A stretch of 64,000 bases of DNA, taken from Neptunicella marina (GTDB taxonomy: Bacteria > Pseudomonadota > Gammaproteobacteria > Enterobacterales > Alteromonadaceae). Position numbers and translations under genes: made by a program. The stretch lies in the NCBI RefSeq assembly GCF_014270035.1, contig NZ_JACNEP010000003.1, forward strand, positions 248,001 to 312,000. Direction: 5' to 3'. Positions 47,777 to 57,682 of the stretch are shown here, one piece after another (the first letter of the stretch is position 1; each line of letters starts with the position of its first letter). The notes under the pieces were generated by a model. That model was not told where the DNA came from. It saw nothing but the letters and a program-made list of their open reading frames with translations, and searched no databases.

Positions 47777-48518
47777 AGAAACATTAGGTAAAACTTTAGG
47801 TGTCGTTTTAGCTGTTTGTTTAGTTTGTTCTGTTATTGTTTCTGGCGCAGCGGTTGGATTGCGTTCTTTGCAACAACACAACGCAATGTTGGATAAACAA
47901 ACCAACATCCTTGAAGCAGCTGATTTACTGGATAAAGCCAATGGTGATATTGCCGGTACCTTCAAAAAGTTTGTAGAAATTCGCTATGTAGATTTAAGCA
48001 CTGGTGAATATGTTGAAAAGCCATCTACTAACTTTGATATGTATAAAGCAGCTAAAAAGCCTGACATGAGTACTGCATTAGATGGCAGCCCAGCAGGTTT
48101 CAAACGTGTCGCAAATGTGGCTAGCGTTTATCTGGTTAAAGATGAAGCTGGCAATACAACCCGTGTGGTACTGCCAATTCACGGTAGTGGTTTATGGGAT
48201 CTGATGTACGCCTTCCTGGCAGTTGACGTTGATGGTGCAACGGCGCGTAACCTGGTTTACTACCAGCAAAAAGAAACGCCGGGATTAGGTGGTGAAGTTC
48301 AGAATCCAGCGTGGAAGGCGAAGTGGGATGGTAAAAAGCTGTTTAAAGATGGCAAAGTGGCTATCAAAGTGGTGAAAAATGCCAGCTCAAATGACCCATA
48401 CACTGTGGACGCTCTGTCTGGCGCAACCTTAACCAGTAATGGTGTGCAACATCAGCTTGATTTCTGGTTAGGTGAGCAAGGCTTTGGTCCTTACCTGAAA
48501 AATCTTAAGCGAGGTTAA
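47763..48518 (+). CDS. nqrC: Na+-NQR subunit C
   Basis: NqrC has one TM helix and a periplasmic flavodomain with covalent FMN. From the GTG at 47763 it has 251 residues; GGAGG at 47751-47755 gives a good ribosome site inside nqrB, so the longer frame from 47727 is rejected. The FMN-attachment motif is SGATLTSNG near residue 223. [13 protein letters not shown] and [11 protein letters not shown] are typical. Confidence 0.96.
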   Translation: MSANKETLGKTLGVVLAVCLVCSVIVSGAAVGLRSLQQHNAMLDKQTNILEAADLLDKANGDIAGTFKKFVEIRYVDLSTGEYVEKPSTNFDMYKAAKKPDMSTALDGSPAGFKRVANVASVYLVKDEAGNTTRVVLPIHGSGLWDLMYAFLAVDVDGATARNLVYYQQKETPGLGGEVQNPAWKAKWDGKKLFKDGKVAIKVVKNASSNDPYTVDALSGATLTSNGVQHQLDFWLGEQGFGPYLKNLKRG

Positions 48519-48520
48519 TC

Positions 48521-49153
48521 ATGGCTAATACTAAAGAATTGAAAAAGGTATTGTTCGGGCCGATCCTCGACAATAACCCAATTGCATTACAGGTACTGGG
48601 TATCTGTTCTGCTCTGGCAATTACCACTAAGCTGGAAACAGCATTAGTGATGGGGTTAGCACTTACCTCGGTAACGGCTTTCTCTAACTTGTTTATTTCG
48701 ATTATTCGTAACGCTATTCCGTCAAGTGTACGTATTATTGTGCAAATGACGATTATTGCGTCGTTGGTAATCGTGGTAGACCAAATTCTTAAAGCATACT
48801 CTTACGAAATTTCTAAACAGCTATCGGTGTTTGTTGGTTTGATTATTACCAACTGTATCGTAATGGGTCGTGCAGAAGCTTACGCTATGAAAAATCCGCC
48901 GTTAATGAGTTTTATGGACGGTATTGGTAATGGTCTGGGTTATGCCTTCATTCTTATGGTTGTCGGTACAATCAAGGAACTGTTTGGCTTCGGTACGATT
49001 TTAGGATTCGAAGTCTTTACTGTTATTCAGAATGGCGGATGGTATCAACCAAATGGTTTATTAATTCTTCCGTTCAGTTCGTTCTTCTTAATCGGTGGCA
49101 TGATTTGGGCTATCCGTACCTTTAAGAAAGACCAGGTAGAGGCGAAGGAGTAA
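48521..49153 (+). CDS. nqrD: Na+-NQR subunit D
   Basis: This 210-residue hydrophobic subunit is homologous to RnfE and, with NqrE, coordinates an intramembrane 2Fe-2S cluster. Cys residues in [13 protein letters not shown] and [15 protein letters not shown] are in the expected positions. It starts 2 bp after nqrC. Confidence 0.97.
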   Translation: MANTKELKKVLFGPILDNNPIALQVLGICSALAITTKLETALVMGLALTSVTAFSNLFISIIRNAIPSSVRIIVQMTIIASLVIVVDQILKAYSYEISKQLSVFVGLIITNCIVMGRAEAYAMKNPPLMSFMDGIGNGLGYAFILMVVGTIKELFGFGTILGFEVFTVIQNGGWYQPNGLLILPFSSFFLIGGMIWAIRTFKKDQVEAKE

Positions 49154-49156
49154 GTC

Positions 49157-49765
49157 ATGGAACATTATTTAAGTTTATTTGTTCGCTCTATTTTTATCGA
49201 GAACATGGCGTTGTCTATGTTCCTGGGAATGTGTACTTTCCTGGCGGTATCGAAAAAAGTAAAAACAGCGATGGGCTTGGGGGTTGCGGTTGTTGTGGTA
49301 CTGGGTATCTCAGTTCCGGCTAACCAAATTATTTACACTACCTTTCTGGCTCCAGGCGCGTTGGAATGGGCTGGTTTCCCTGAAACTGATCTGAGCTTCC
49401 TTAACTTCCTGACCTTTATCGGGGTTATCGCAGCATTAGTTCAGATTTTAGAAATGGCTCTGGATAAGTTTTTCCCTGCGTTATACAACGCTCTGGGTAT
49501 CTTCCTGCCTTTGATTACCGTTAACTGTGCCATTTTCGGTGGAGTTGCTTTTGCTGTTCAGCGTGAGTATTTGCTGGGCGAAAGTATTGTATACGGTATT
49601 GGTAGTGGCCTGGGTTGGGCACTGGCAATTACTTTGTTGGCTGCCGTGCGCGAAAAACTGAAATACGCAGACATTCCTGATGGACTGCGTGGTCTGGGTT
49701 CAGTATTTATGATTGCGGGTCTGATGGCATTAGGCTTCCAGTCATTTACTGGTATTGCACTGTAA
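49157..49765 (+). CDS. nqrE: Na+-NQR subunit E
   Basis: This 202-residue hydrophobic subunit is homologous to RnfA. Cys residues in [12 protein letters not shown] and [11 protein letters not shown] match the cluster-binding positions shared with NqrD. It starts 3 bp after nqrD. Confidence 0.97.
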   Translation: MEHYLSLFVRSIFIENMALSMFLGMCTFLAVSKKVKTAMGLGVAVVVVLGISVPANQIIYTTFLAPGALEWAGFPETDLSFLNFLTFIGVIAALVQILEMALDKFFPALYNALGIFLPLITVNCAIFGGVAFAVQREYLLGESIVYGIGSGLGWALAITLLAAVREKLKYADIPDGLRGLGSVFMIAGLMALGFQSFTGIAL

Positions 49766-49790
49766 TAAACGGCCACTGGAGTATTACTAA

Positions 49791-51023
49791 ATGAATCAAA
49801 TAGAAATAGCCCTTGGCGTTGGCATGTTTATCGCCATCGTTGTGGTACTGGTAATGGTAATCATGTTTGCCAAATCAAAACTGGTACCAGAAGGCGAAGT
49901 GACTATCAGCATCAACGGTGATCCGGAAAAAGCCATTACTGCGCAACCGGGTGACAAATTATTAGGCGCTTTAGCCAATGCTGGTATTTTTGTATCATCA
50001 GCTTGTGGTGGTGGTGGCTCATGTGGTCAGTGTCGTGTTGACATTAAATCGGGTGGGGGAGAAATCCTTCCAACTGAATTAGATCACATCAGTAAGCGTG
50101 AAGCTAAACATGGTTGCCGTTTATCCTGTCAGGTAGCTATTAAGCAGGATATGGAAATTGAGCTTGAAGAAGAAATCTTTGGTATCAAAAAGTGGGAATG
50201 TGAAGTTATCAGTAACGATAACAAAGCTACCTTTATCAAAGAATTGAAGCTGAAAATTCCTGAAGGTGAAGTGGTTCCGTTCCGTGCTGGTGGTTACATT
50301 CAGATTGAAGCGCCTGCGCACCATGTTAAATATAAAGATTTTGATGTACCGGAAGAGTATCGTAAAGACTGGAATCACTTTGGTTTCTTTGATATTGAAT
50401 CAAAAGTTGATGACGAAACTATTCGTGCTTACTCAATGGCAAACTACCCGGAAGAGAAAGGTATTATTATGTTGAACGTGCGTATCGCTACGCCGCCACC
50501 TAATAATCTGTCTCTGCCTGCAGGTAAAATGTCATCTTATATCTGGAGCCTTAAGCCTGGCGATAAAGTGACAATTTCTGGTCCGTTTGGTGAATTCTTC
50601 GCTAAAGAAACCGATGCAGAAATGGTCTTTGTTGGTGGTGGTGCAGGTATGGCGCCAATGCGCTCTCACATTTTCGACCAATTACGTCGTCTTAAATCTA
50701 ACCGCAAGATGAGTTTCTGGTACGGTGCCCGTTCTAAGCGTGAAATGTTCTATGTGGAAGATTTCGATGAACTGGCGTCTGAGAATGACAACTTCGAATG
50801 GCACGTTGCTCTTTCTGACCCTCAGCCAGAAGACAACTGGGAAGGTTACACTGGCTTTATTCACAATGTATTGCTGGAAAATTATCTGAAAGATCATCCG
50901 GCACCAGAAGATTGTGAATTCTATATGTGTGGTCCACCTATGATGAATGCCGCCGTTATTAACATGCTTAAAGATTTAGGTGTGGAAGACGAAAATATCC
51001 TGTTGGATGATTTTGGTGGTTAA
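49791..51023 (+). CDS. nqrF: Na+-NQR subunit F (NADH dehydrogenase module)
   Basis: NqrF is the electron entry point: it oxidises NADH. The 410-residue protein has one N-terminal TM, a ferredoxin domain with Cys ligands in [12 protein letters not shown] and GCRLSCQ, an FAD-binding domain with [11 protein letters not shown] and an NADH-binding domain with [13 protein letters not shown] and YMCGPPMMN. It is the last structural subunit and is followed by a terminator before apbE. Confidence 0.97.
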   Translation: MNQIEIALGVGMFIAIVVVLVMVIMFAKSKLVPEGEVTISINGDPEKAITAQPGDKLLGALANAGIFVSSACGGGGSCGQCRVDIKSGGGEILPTELDHISKREAKHGCRLSCQVAIKQDMEIELEEEIFGIKKWECEVISNDNKATFIKELKLKIPEGEVVPFRAGGYIQIEAPAHHVKYKDFDVPEEYRKDWNHFGFFDIESKVDDETIRAYSMANYPEEKGIIMLNVRIATPPPNNLSLPAGKMSSYIWSLKPGDKVTISGPFGEFFAKETDAEMVFVGGGAGMAPMRSHIFDQLRRLKSNRKMSFWYGARSKREMFYVEDFDELASENDNFEWHVALSDPQPEDNWEGYTGFIHNVLLENYLKDHPAPEDCEFYMCGPPMMNAAVINMLKDLGVEDENILLDDFGG

Positions 51024-51041
51024 TTCCAGATAATGTATTTT

Positions 51042-51067
51042 AAAAGGGCAGATTACTGCCCTTTTTT
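51042..51067 (+). terminator. Terminator between nqrF and apbE
   Basis: AAAGGGCAG, a short loop and CTGCCCTTTTTT form a stem with T-run. It may reduce apbE and nqrM expression relative to the subunits. Confidence 0.82.
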
Positions 51068-51090
51068 ATGTCTCTTTGATAGGTAAAAGA

Positions 51091-52104
51091 ATGAAATTCA
51101 AACTGGGTTTTACAGGTCTGATTTTAAGCCTGTTATTGCTAAGTGCATGTCAGCCAGCCACTGAAGGTGTGGTTGCCATTGAAGGTAAAACCATGGGTAC
51201 CACTTATCATATTAAGTGGGTTCCAACGGATAACAGCCCGTCAGTGACTGCAATGCAAACAGAAATCGATCAGGCGTTGGTGAAAGTGAACAAAGAAATG
51301 TCCACTTATGATCCAAACTCTGAGCTTTCTGTGTTTAATCAAAGCCCTGCGGGCGAAGCGATGACAGTGTCAGATGGCACCGCAACTGTGATTAAAGAAG
51401 CTAAGCGCTTAGGTGAACTTACTGGCGGTGTTCTTGATGTTACGGTAGGCCCTCTGGTGAATTTGTGGGGGTTCGGACCTCAGGCCAGACCAGAAACGAT
51501 TCCTGCGCCTGATGTGATTGCTGAAGCCAAAAGTCGTACAGGTTTAAAATATCTGCGTATCGATGGTAATCAGCTGAGTAAAAGCCACGAGGACTTGTAT
51601 GTGGATTTATCGACCATTGCCAAAGGTTATGGCGTCGATGTGGTTGCTGATATTTTGCATGCCCATGGCGTAGAGAGTTATCTGGTGGAAATTGGCGGTG
51701 AAATGCGTCTTGCTGGTACTAAACCCGGTGCGGTGGAATGGAGAGTTGCGGTAGAAAAACCAGTAAGCTCTGAGCGCTCTGTGGCGCAGATTATTGGTGT
51801 TGGTAACAATGCGGTTGCGACTTCGGGTGATTATCGCAACTATTTTGAGCAGGATGGTATTAGATATTCACACATTATCGACCCGACAACCGGTTACCCT
51901 ATTCAGCATAATTTGGTGTCGGTTACCGTTGTGCATCCTTCATGTATGACCGCAGATGGTCTGGCTACCGCGATTGATGTGATGGGGTATGAAAAGGGTC
52001 TGGCTTTTGCAGAAAAAAATAATCTGGCTGTCCTGCTGATTACCCGAGAAAATGACGGCTTTAAGTCGTATACTAGCAAGCAGTTTGAGCCTTATTTACG
52101 TTAG
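51091..52104 (+). CDS. apbE: FAD:protein FMN transferase ApbE
   Basis: ApbE attaches FMN to threonine in NqrB and NqrC. The protein has 337 residues from the ATG at 51091; it has a lipobox (LLLLSACQPA), so it sits in the periplasm anchored by lipid. MGTTYHIKW, GVLDVTVGPLVNLWGFG, VDLSTIAKGYGVD and YSHIIDPTTGYP are family motifs. AGG precedes the start. The flavinylation targets are encoded just upstream. Confidence 0.96.
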   Translation: MKFKLGFTGLILSLLLLSACQPATEGVVAIEGKTMGTTYHIKWVPTDNSPSVTAMQTEIDQALVKVNKEMSTYDPNSELSVFNQSPAGEAMTVSDGTATVIKEAKRLGELTGGVLDVTVGPLVNLWGFGPQARPETIPAPDVIAEAKSRTGLKYLRIDGNQLSKSHEDLYVDLSTIAKGYGVDVVADILHAHGVESYLVEIGGEMRLAGTKPGAVEWRVAVEKPVSSERSVAQIIGVGNNAVATSGDYRNYFEQDGIRYSHIIDPTTGYPIQHNLVSVTVVHPSCMTADGLATAIDVMGYEKGLAFAEKNNLAVLLITRENDGFKSYTSKQFEPYLR

Positions 52105-52125
52105 TTTTTTGCATTTGGAGCAGTT

Positions 52126-52359
52126 GTGAATACGTTTATTTTAGCTTTTGTTTTTTTTGTAGTGGTCGTTGCAGCAATGGCGATTGGATATATCCTGCAA
52201 AAAAAATCGATTTCTGGTAGTTGTGGTGGTTTGGGCGCCTTGGGTATTGAAAAAGCCTGTGACTGTCCTGAGCCCTGTGACCGCAAAAAAGCCAGACTGG
52301 AAAAAGAAGCTGCTCGTGCTGAAAAACTTAAGCAATGGAAGCAGGACCAAATTCTGTAG
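52126..52359 (+). CDS. nqrM: Na+-NQR maturation protein NqrM
   Basis: NqrM (DUF539) is needed for assembly of the complex, probably supplying iron to the NqrD/NqrE cluster. The 77-residue protein starts at a GTG after GGAG, has one TM helix (ILAFVFFVVVVAAMAIGYIL) and four conserved cysteines in GSCGG, KACDC and PEPCDRK. A charged coiled tail follows. It is the normal last gene of the operon. Confidence 0.95.
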   Translation: MNTFILAFVFFVVVVAAMAIGYILQKKSISGSCGGLGALGIEKACDCPEPCDRKKARLEKEAARAEKLKQWKQDQIL

Positions 52360-52403
52360 CAGAGTGTTTGCTTTATTTCGCTAATAACTAGCGTTCAGAA
52401 GAA

Positions 52404-52441
52404 GAAAAGCCGGAGTCATTTTATGTTACTCCGGCTTTTTA
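52404..52441. terminator. Bidirectional terminator after nqrM
   Basis: AAAAGCCGGAGT, an 11-nt loop and ACTCCGGCTTTTT form a strong stem between convergent genes. Confidence 0.87.
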
Positions 52442-53719
52442 TTATTTGCTGCGAGCGGCGATACTTTTTCGAATCAGCGGCCCTATCGTCAAGCCCTGTA
52501 CAATAATTGAAAAAATCACTACTACATAAGTCATGATAATCATCAGGTTATGTACATCCGTGCCGTTGGGTAATAAGGTGCCTGATGGTATGGATGCGGC
52601 CATGGCTAACGCCAGTCCGCCGCGTAACCCTCCCCAGGTTAAAATACGTACTGAATTTAAGTCATACTCTCTGAAGCGGCGAAACACCAGATATGGGCTT
52701 GCGACACTGACAAAACGTGCAAAGAGCACAATGGGTACCATTAATAAGCCGAGACCAATTTCGCCCAGCGTTAATGGCATAGTGACCAGCAATAAACCAA
52801 TCAATAGAAACAGCAGCGCATTCAAAAAATAATCGGTGGCGTGCCAAAAACTTTTGACATATTTGGTTGCAGAAATACCGGTGCGTTTCGATGCTTTAGA
52901 GCGAGTTATATTGCCCATTAAAATGCCACAGGTCACCATGGCTAACGCACCTGATATCTCAAGCAGGTTGGCGGTGGCAAAACCTGCGGATGGCACCATC
53001 AGCGTTACCAGTAAACGGATATTGGCATCTTTACTGTTAATCACCAGAAAATGTCCAATCACCGTCAGCAGCAAACCAAATGCAACACCACCAAGGGCGT
53101 CTTTTAAGAATAGTTCCCCCACACTGGCAAAACTTGGTTCGACACCTGAAAATGCCACGGCAAAAATAGTGGTAAATATGACCAGCCCTACGCCGTCATT
53201 AAATAAAGATTCACCTTCAACCTGAATCGCAATGTTTGGTGGTGCTTTCATTTGTTTGATAATGGCCAGTACTGCGATGGGGTCTGTAGGGCTAATGAGT
53301 GCGCCAAATAGCAGACAATAGATAAAAGGCACTTGCCAGCCGACTAATGCCATAAGCCACTGGCTAATAAAACCAATCATGAAAGTCGACAGCAAGGTCG
53401 AGAATAATACCAGTGTAGTAATTTCCCAGCGTTGATTACGTAATGCGCGTAAATCGATTTCCAATGCGCCGGCAAACAACAAAAAGCCCAGCATGCCTTT
53501 AAGCAGCAACTGATTAAAATCCAGTTCAGTTACCACCTCAGTGATAGCTAAAGCTGTTTTATCTCCCAGTAAAGATACCGCGAGAATTAATAACAGAGAT
53601 ATCACCACTGAACCTGTGGTGATGGCGATGGTGGTTTGAAGTTTAAGGACATATTGATTGGCAAAAGCAATCAGGATGGCTAAGGCAGACAAAAAGCACA
53701 GCAAGTACCAGGCACTCAT
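52442..53719 (-). CDS. CPA1-family Na+/H+ antiporter
   Basis: This 425-residue inner-membrane antiporter has about 12-13 TM segments. The CPA1 signature regions are present: FGALISPTDPIAVLAIIK and VEGESLFNDGVGLVIFTTIF, with the Asp of NDG expected to bind cation. WGGLRGGLALAMAASIP near the C-terminus is also typical. It is convergent with the nqr operon and may use or balance the sodium gradient that Nqr makes. NhaP-type is the closest description. Confidence 0.92.
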   Translation of the reverse strand: MSAWYLLCFLSALAILIAFANQYVLKLQTTIAITTGSVVISLLLILAVSLLGDKTALAITEVVTELDFNQLLLKGMLGFLLFAGALEIDLRALRNQRWEITTLVLFSTLLSTFMIGFISQWLMALVGWQVPFIYCLLFGALISPTDPIAVLAIIKQMKAPPNIAIQVEGESLFNDGVGLVIFTTIFAVAFSGVEPSFASVGELFLKDALGGVAFGLLLTVIGHFLVINSKDANIRLLVTLMVPSAGFATANLLEISGALAMVTCGILMGNITRSKASKRTGISATKYVKSFWHATDYFLNALLFLLIGLLLVTMPLTLGEIGLGLLMVPIVLFARFVSVASPYLVFRRFREYDLNSVRILTWGGLRGGLALAMAASIPSGTLLPNGTDVHNLMIIMTYVVVIFSIIVQGLTIGPLIRKSIAARSK

Positions 53720-54073
53720 TACGAATTCCTAAAGTTAACAGTAAAAAGGTAGCGCCAGCATTTATTATGATTGAGGGTACAAATGATTATTGCTAAGGGC
53801 AGCGTATTGTAACGTTGGGCGACAGTTTAGTCAGTGAATTACTGGGTTGATAGTATAAATTTTACGAATATTTTATGACTTCAGCCTGTTTAAATTATAA
53901 CTAAGTGAGTTGCCATCCATATGTTGCTCATGTACATTATCATCAAATGACAGCGTTGTCATTTTGTGGGGTGGCTGGACTGTTATTTTACTTATCAGTG
54001 TTAAGCAGTAGTGGAAAACAGGTAGCCGCTAAATATAAAAAGCATGTACAACATGTATCTACCGGAGAGTAAA
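53720..54073. other. Intergenic region before the nagX-like gene
   Basis: This 354-bp stretch has no gene. It holds the promoter of the antiporter gene on the left and, at 53946-53963, a NagR-type operator. GGAGAG at 54063-54068 is the ribosome site of the nagX-like gene. Confidence 0.6.
53946..53963 (+). promoter_or_regulatory. NagR-type operator
   Basis: AATGACAGCGTTGTCATT is an 18-bp dyad that exactly fits the NagR (LacI-family) consensus AATGACARCGYTGTCATT known for N-acetylglucosamine regulons of Shewanella and Xanthomonas, as I remember it. It lies 110 bp before the nagX-like start. Confidence 0.85.
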
Positions 54074-55180
54074 ATGCAACAAACAATAAGAAAACAACGG
54101 GTTGCAGCAATTGATGTACTCAGGGGATTAACCATTGCGCTAATGATTCTGGTCAATACCCCAGGTTCCTGGAGTTATGTCTATCCCCCGTTTTTGCACG
54201 CTGACTGGAGCGGTGCAACTCCTACCGATATGGTTTTTCCTTTTTTCTTGTTTATTGTCGGCGCAGCAATGTTTTATTCATTGTCTTCCGCACGGGAGAG
54301 CGGCCTTATCCCCTGGGCAAAAATTTGTAAACGTGCCGTGCTGTTATTTTTAATTGGTTTGTTTTTAAATATTTTGCCGTTTGATACCGCACCTGAAAAT
54401 GTGCGTATTCTTGGCGTCCTGCAGCGTATCGCCATTTGTTATTTTATCGGTGCTATTCTGATCCTTACGCTAAATACCAGACAACTTGTTATTGCCAGCG
54501 TTGGGATCTTACTTGGCTACTGGTTGGTGATGACTTTGGGGAGTGATAATCCTTATGCACTGGAAAGTAATCTGGTAAGACAAATTGATTTAGCGATTTT
54601 AGGTGCATCACATTTGTGGAAAGGCAAAGGACTGGCATTTGATCCGGAAGGATTATTAAGCAGCTTGCCAGCAACGGTAACATTGTTAAGTGGATATCTG
54701 AGTACCTGGTGGTTGGCGCAAACTCCGGAGCCCATGCAACAAATCAAAAAACTGTTAACTGCGGCAGTCCCATTAATTGTACTGGCTTTAATCTGGCACC
54801 AGTGGCATCCGATTAATAAAAGCTTATGGACCGGGTCATTTGTTATGTTAACCGCAGGTGTGGCGATGTGTGTGCTGGCTGTGATCATTTGGGCATGGGA
54901 ATTAATGGGAGTGCGAAGAGGGCTGGAATTTTTCCGTATTTATGGCAGTAATCCTTTGGTGGTCTATGTGTGTTCAGGTTTGATCGCGATTACATTGGGG
55001 GAAGTGTTAACTGCTGAATACCAGGGCAAAACAACCAGTATGTACCATTATTGTTTCCAGTTACTCAACCAGTTTATGGCACCCAAAAATGCTTCGTTGT
55101 TATTTGCGTTAATCGTGGTAAGTGTTTTGTATCTACTGGCCAGATTTCTTGATCACAAGAAGTGGTTTGTGAAACTGTAA
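54074..55180 (+). CDS. nagX: NagX-like membrane acyltransferase (DUF5009/COG4299)
   Basis: This is a 368-residue inner-membrane protein related to heparan-alpha-glucosaminide N-acetyltransferase. The start is the ATG at 54074 with GGAGAG upstream; the ATG at 54044 would add ten residues and lacks a site. RVAAIDVLRGLTIALMILVNTPGSW and DMVFPFFLFIVGAAMF are the family signature; about ten TM segments follow, and the C-terminal YGSNPLVVYVCSG is conserved. In Shewanella-type genomes nagX belongs to the N-acetylglucosamine regulon, and a NagR operator stands upstream here. No nag transporter, kinase or deacetylase gene is in this window. Its biochemical role in GlcNAc use is unsettled. Confidence 0.87.
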   Translation: MQQTIRKQRVAAIDVLRGLTIALMILVNTPGSWSYVYPPFLHADWSGATPTDMVFPFFLFIVGAAMFYSLSSARESGLIPWAKICKRAVLLFLIGLFLNILPFDTAPENVRILGVLQRIAICYFIGAILILTLNTRQLVIASVGILLGYWLVMTLGSDNPYALESNLVRQIDLAILGASHLWKGKGLAFDPEGLLSSLPATVTLLSGYLSTWWLAQTPEPMQQIKKLLTAAVPLIVLALIWHQWHPINKSLWTGSFVMLTAGVAMCVLAVIIWAWELMGVRRGLEFFRIYGSNPLVVYVCSGLIAITLGEVLTAEYQGKTTSMYHYCFQLLNQFMAPKNASLLFALIVVSVLYLLARFLDHKKWFVKL

Positions 55181-55206
55181 ATAACTTTTTATCCAATTCA
55201 TATTCG

Positions 55207-55240
55207 GCCGACTTTGCATTTTTGCAAGTCGGCTTTTTTG
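55207..55240 (+). terminator. Terminator after nagX
   Basis: GCCGACTTTGC, ATTTTT and GCAAGTCGGC, followed by TTTTTT, make a stem with one bulge or mismatch. Confidence 0.8.
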
Positions 55241-55373
55241 TTTCTGATATTTGAAAAATGCTGACTTTTTTATCACATTTTAATGGGGCAATAGTTCAGT
55301 CTTTACACAGCTTGCCGACATAGTCATCATGGGCAAGGGGAAAAAATAACAAAAATAACAATAGGATACTCAA

Positions 55374-57374
55374 ATGACGTGGTTAAAAAAATCAATTAGC
55401 AGTCGCTTAATTGCCGGTGTTGTTGCCAGTCTGGCAGTTTTATTTATTCTCTATGGCGTATGGCAGATTAGTCAGGTTAAACGCGTCACAACTCAGAATG
55501 TGCAGGCTGATATTCAGCAACTTGTGAAGTTTAGTGCTAGCGAAATCAAAGGTTTTTTTGAAGCCAAGGGACAAATTATTCACAGTGTGTTTGCCAGCCC
55601 GCAAGTACTTGACTGGTTTGATCAATACAATGAGCGTGGTAGTTTCATCGCGAATGATTCAGGATATCAGTCCATCCAGCAGTATTTTAAATTTTTCTCT
55701 GAGCAGGATAACGCAATAAAAAGTGTCTTTTTTGGTTCGGCTAATACCTTTGAATATTTTGACTTAAATGGACGTTATGATGGTGATCCTAATTATTACA
55801 CCAACAAACGTCCCTGGTGGAGTGAAACCCAGCAGAAAAAGAGTCTGTATGTATCAGATCCGGCAGTAGATGCCAACGACGGCTCCATTTCAGCCACCAT
55901 TAAAACAGTGGTAAAGCATAATGGCCGGTTTATTGGTATTGGTGGTATGGATATTTTGATCAGTACCATAGGACAAAAGTTGCTGGGAAAAATTAAATAT
56001 CAACAGCTAGGCAATGCCTTTTTAGTCACTGAAAAAGGTGTACTGGTTTATTTTCCCGGCTTTAGTGATGCCTTCCCTCCCGGAAGTGATATGTCGATGG
56101 TGGATAAAAAATTTAGTGATACTGAAGGCTTTTCTGCCCTTAAGTCACTGACCTCAAACCAGGCACATGGCATAGCGACGGTAAGTTGGAAAGGGGAAAA
56201 TTACCGGGTGATATTTGATGAGGTGACCAGTGATTATCCCAGCATGAACTGGAAGCTGGGTTTTATGGTGCCAGACTCTGTGATCTCCGAGCCGATTAAT
56301 AACGCTGTATTATCATCGGGCGTTATTCTAATCGTTATGCTGGCTATTATTGCCGTCATTGTCAGTGTCATTGTAAAGCCGGTGTTGCAACCGCTAAAAA
56401 ACATGTTATCGGCCATGCGGGATATTTCTCATGGCGAAGGCGATCTGACCAAACGTATTCATGTTAACCGTGAAGATGAAACTGGGCAGCTTGCTGCTGA
56501 ATTTAATACTTTTATGGATAAAATTCAGGGCCTGGTAAGTCAGGCTAAAGATATTGTCACTGAAGTACTTGATGTGACTGAAACTGTGTCGCGAATTACC
56601 GAGCATAATGTGTCGCTTGCCAATAATGAAAAGTCGGAAATTGAAACAGTGGCAAAAGCGAGTCAGGAAATGGCCGAAACCAGTCGTAATGTGTCCAGCA
56701 GCGCTGAAGGAGCGATGAATGTTTCGGACAAAGTTAAGCAACAAATGGATAAAGGCAATAATGTTGTTGCATCGGCAGTGGACAATATTCACCAGTTATC
56801 TGAGCAAATTGAACAATCTGTCAGTGTTGTCACCGCACTGGAAAATGAAACTGACAAAATTGGTGAAGTGTTAGAAGTGATCAGTGCCATTACTGAACAA
56901 ACCAATTTACTGGCGCTCAATGCGGCAATTGAGGCTGCGCGAGCAGGTGAGCAAGGGAGAGGGTTTGCGGTTGTAGCCGATGAAGTACGTACACTGGCAC
57001 AACGCACTCAGGAATCGACCAGTCATATTCAGGACATAATTCGCACGCTACAACAAACTGCCAGCGATGCCAGTAAAGCAATGCATGCCAGTAATACACA
57101 AGTAGAAAGTGGTGTGAAACAAGTTTCGGAAATTCAATTAGTGTTAAAAGATGCTATGAAGGCGATCGATGATATTCAGCAACAAATGCACAGTATCGGT
57201 GCGGCCAACACACAGCAGGCAACCATTGCAGAAAATGTCGCGCGTAATGTGGCTCATGTGAAAGAACTGGCGGATGAGTCGGTTAATGAAAGTCAGGACG
57301 TGGAATCGAGTATCCATCAATTACGTAAGTTATCGTCAGGGCTGGATAAGGTTGTGAAACAGTTCCGCGTTTAG
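55374..57374 (+). CDS. Methyl-accepting chemotaxis protein with Cache sensor domain
   Basis: This 666-residue chemoreceptor has an N-terminal TM ([19 protein letters not shown]), a periplasmic double-Cache-type sensor domain (about 45-305; [38 protein letters not shown] read in blocks such as [12 protein letters not shown] and [20 protein letters not shown]), a second TM (about 312-336), HAMP and the conserved signalling hairpin [39 protein letters not shown] and SDP blocks are typical of Cache domains that bind amino acids or organic acids. It ends in FRV like the other chemoreceptor in the window. Confidence 0.94.
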   Translation: MTWLKKSISSRLIAGVVASLAVLFILYGVWQISQVKRVTTQNVQADIQQLVKFSASEIKGFFEAKGQIIHSVFASPQVLDWFDQYNERGSFIANDSGYQSIQQYFKFFSEQDNAIKSVFFGSANTFEYFDLNGRYDGDPNYYTNKRPWWSETQQKKSLYVSDPAVDANDGSISATIKTVVKHNGRFIGIGGMDILISTIGQKLLGKIKYQQLGNAFLVTEKGVLVYFPGFSDAFPPGSDMSMVDKKFSDTEGFSALKSLTSNQAHGIATVSWKGENYRVIFDEVTSDYPSMNWKLGFMVPDSVISEPINNAVLSSGVILIVMLAIIAVIVSVIVKPVLQPLKNMLSAMRDISHGEGDLTKRIHVNREDETGQLAAEFNTFMDKIQGLVSQAKDIVTEVLDVTETVSRITEHNVSLANNEKSEIETVAKASQEMAETSRNVSSSAEGAMNVSDKVKQQMDKGNNVVASAVDNIHQLSEQIEQSVSVVTALENETDKIGEVLEVISAITEQTNLLALNAAIEAARAGEQGRGFAVVADEVRTLAQRTQESTSHIQDIIRTLQQTASDASKAMHASNTQVESGVKQVSEIQLVLKDAMKAIDDIQQQMHSIGAANTQQATIAENVARNVAHVKELADESVNESQDVESSIHQLRKLSSGLDKVVKQFRV

Positions 57375-57682
57375 GAAAGTGCTAACTTTCCTTATAATTG
57401 TTAAATTATTGTTTATTTTAATTTGTTCTAAACCGCTAAATGTGTCCGATAGTCTGTTGGGTACATTCCTTTCTATACAGGCACTAGTAATGTTTTTAAA
57501 GCGTTTCACCGTTGCATTAGATTATAAAACCCCCAATATGCCGCCAAATAAAAACTATTGATTAATTTTTACACTTAAAATACGCTCTGAATGTTAACAA
57601 AATGTAAGCGCTTCCATTTATTAAAATGAAAGCGCTTACATAATAATTAAAAACATAAAAATACGTTAGGTAGGAGAGCAAT
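57375..57682. other. Intergenic region before the GH16 operon
   Basis: This 308-bp AT-rich stretch has no convincing gene. A frame at 57379-57561 has no ribosome site. Its right part contains two LacI-type operators in inverted order and the TAGGAGAG ribosome site of the next gene. Confidence 0.6.
57603..57640 (+). promoter_or_regulatory. Paired LacI-family operators before the GH16 operon
   Basis: Two 14-bp near-palindromes, TGTAAGCGCTTCCA (57603-57616) and TGAAAGCGCTTACA (57627-57640), both with AAGCGCTT cores, lie 24 bp apart centre to centre as an inverted pair. They differ from the CG-centred AAACG(A/T)TT sites of the cellobiose locus and so suggest a different LacI-type repressor. Confidence 0.65.

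Noticed and set aside
52141-52350. Minus-strand frame opposite nqrM
   Set aside because: It is the shadow of nqrM, whose four cysteines, GTG start and operon place are well supported.
57379-57561. 60-codon plus-strand frame after the Cache chemoreceptor
   Set aside because: It has no ribosome site, starts with a non-ATG codon in AT-rich DNA and has no recognisable domain.
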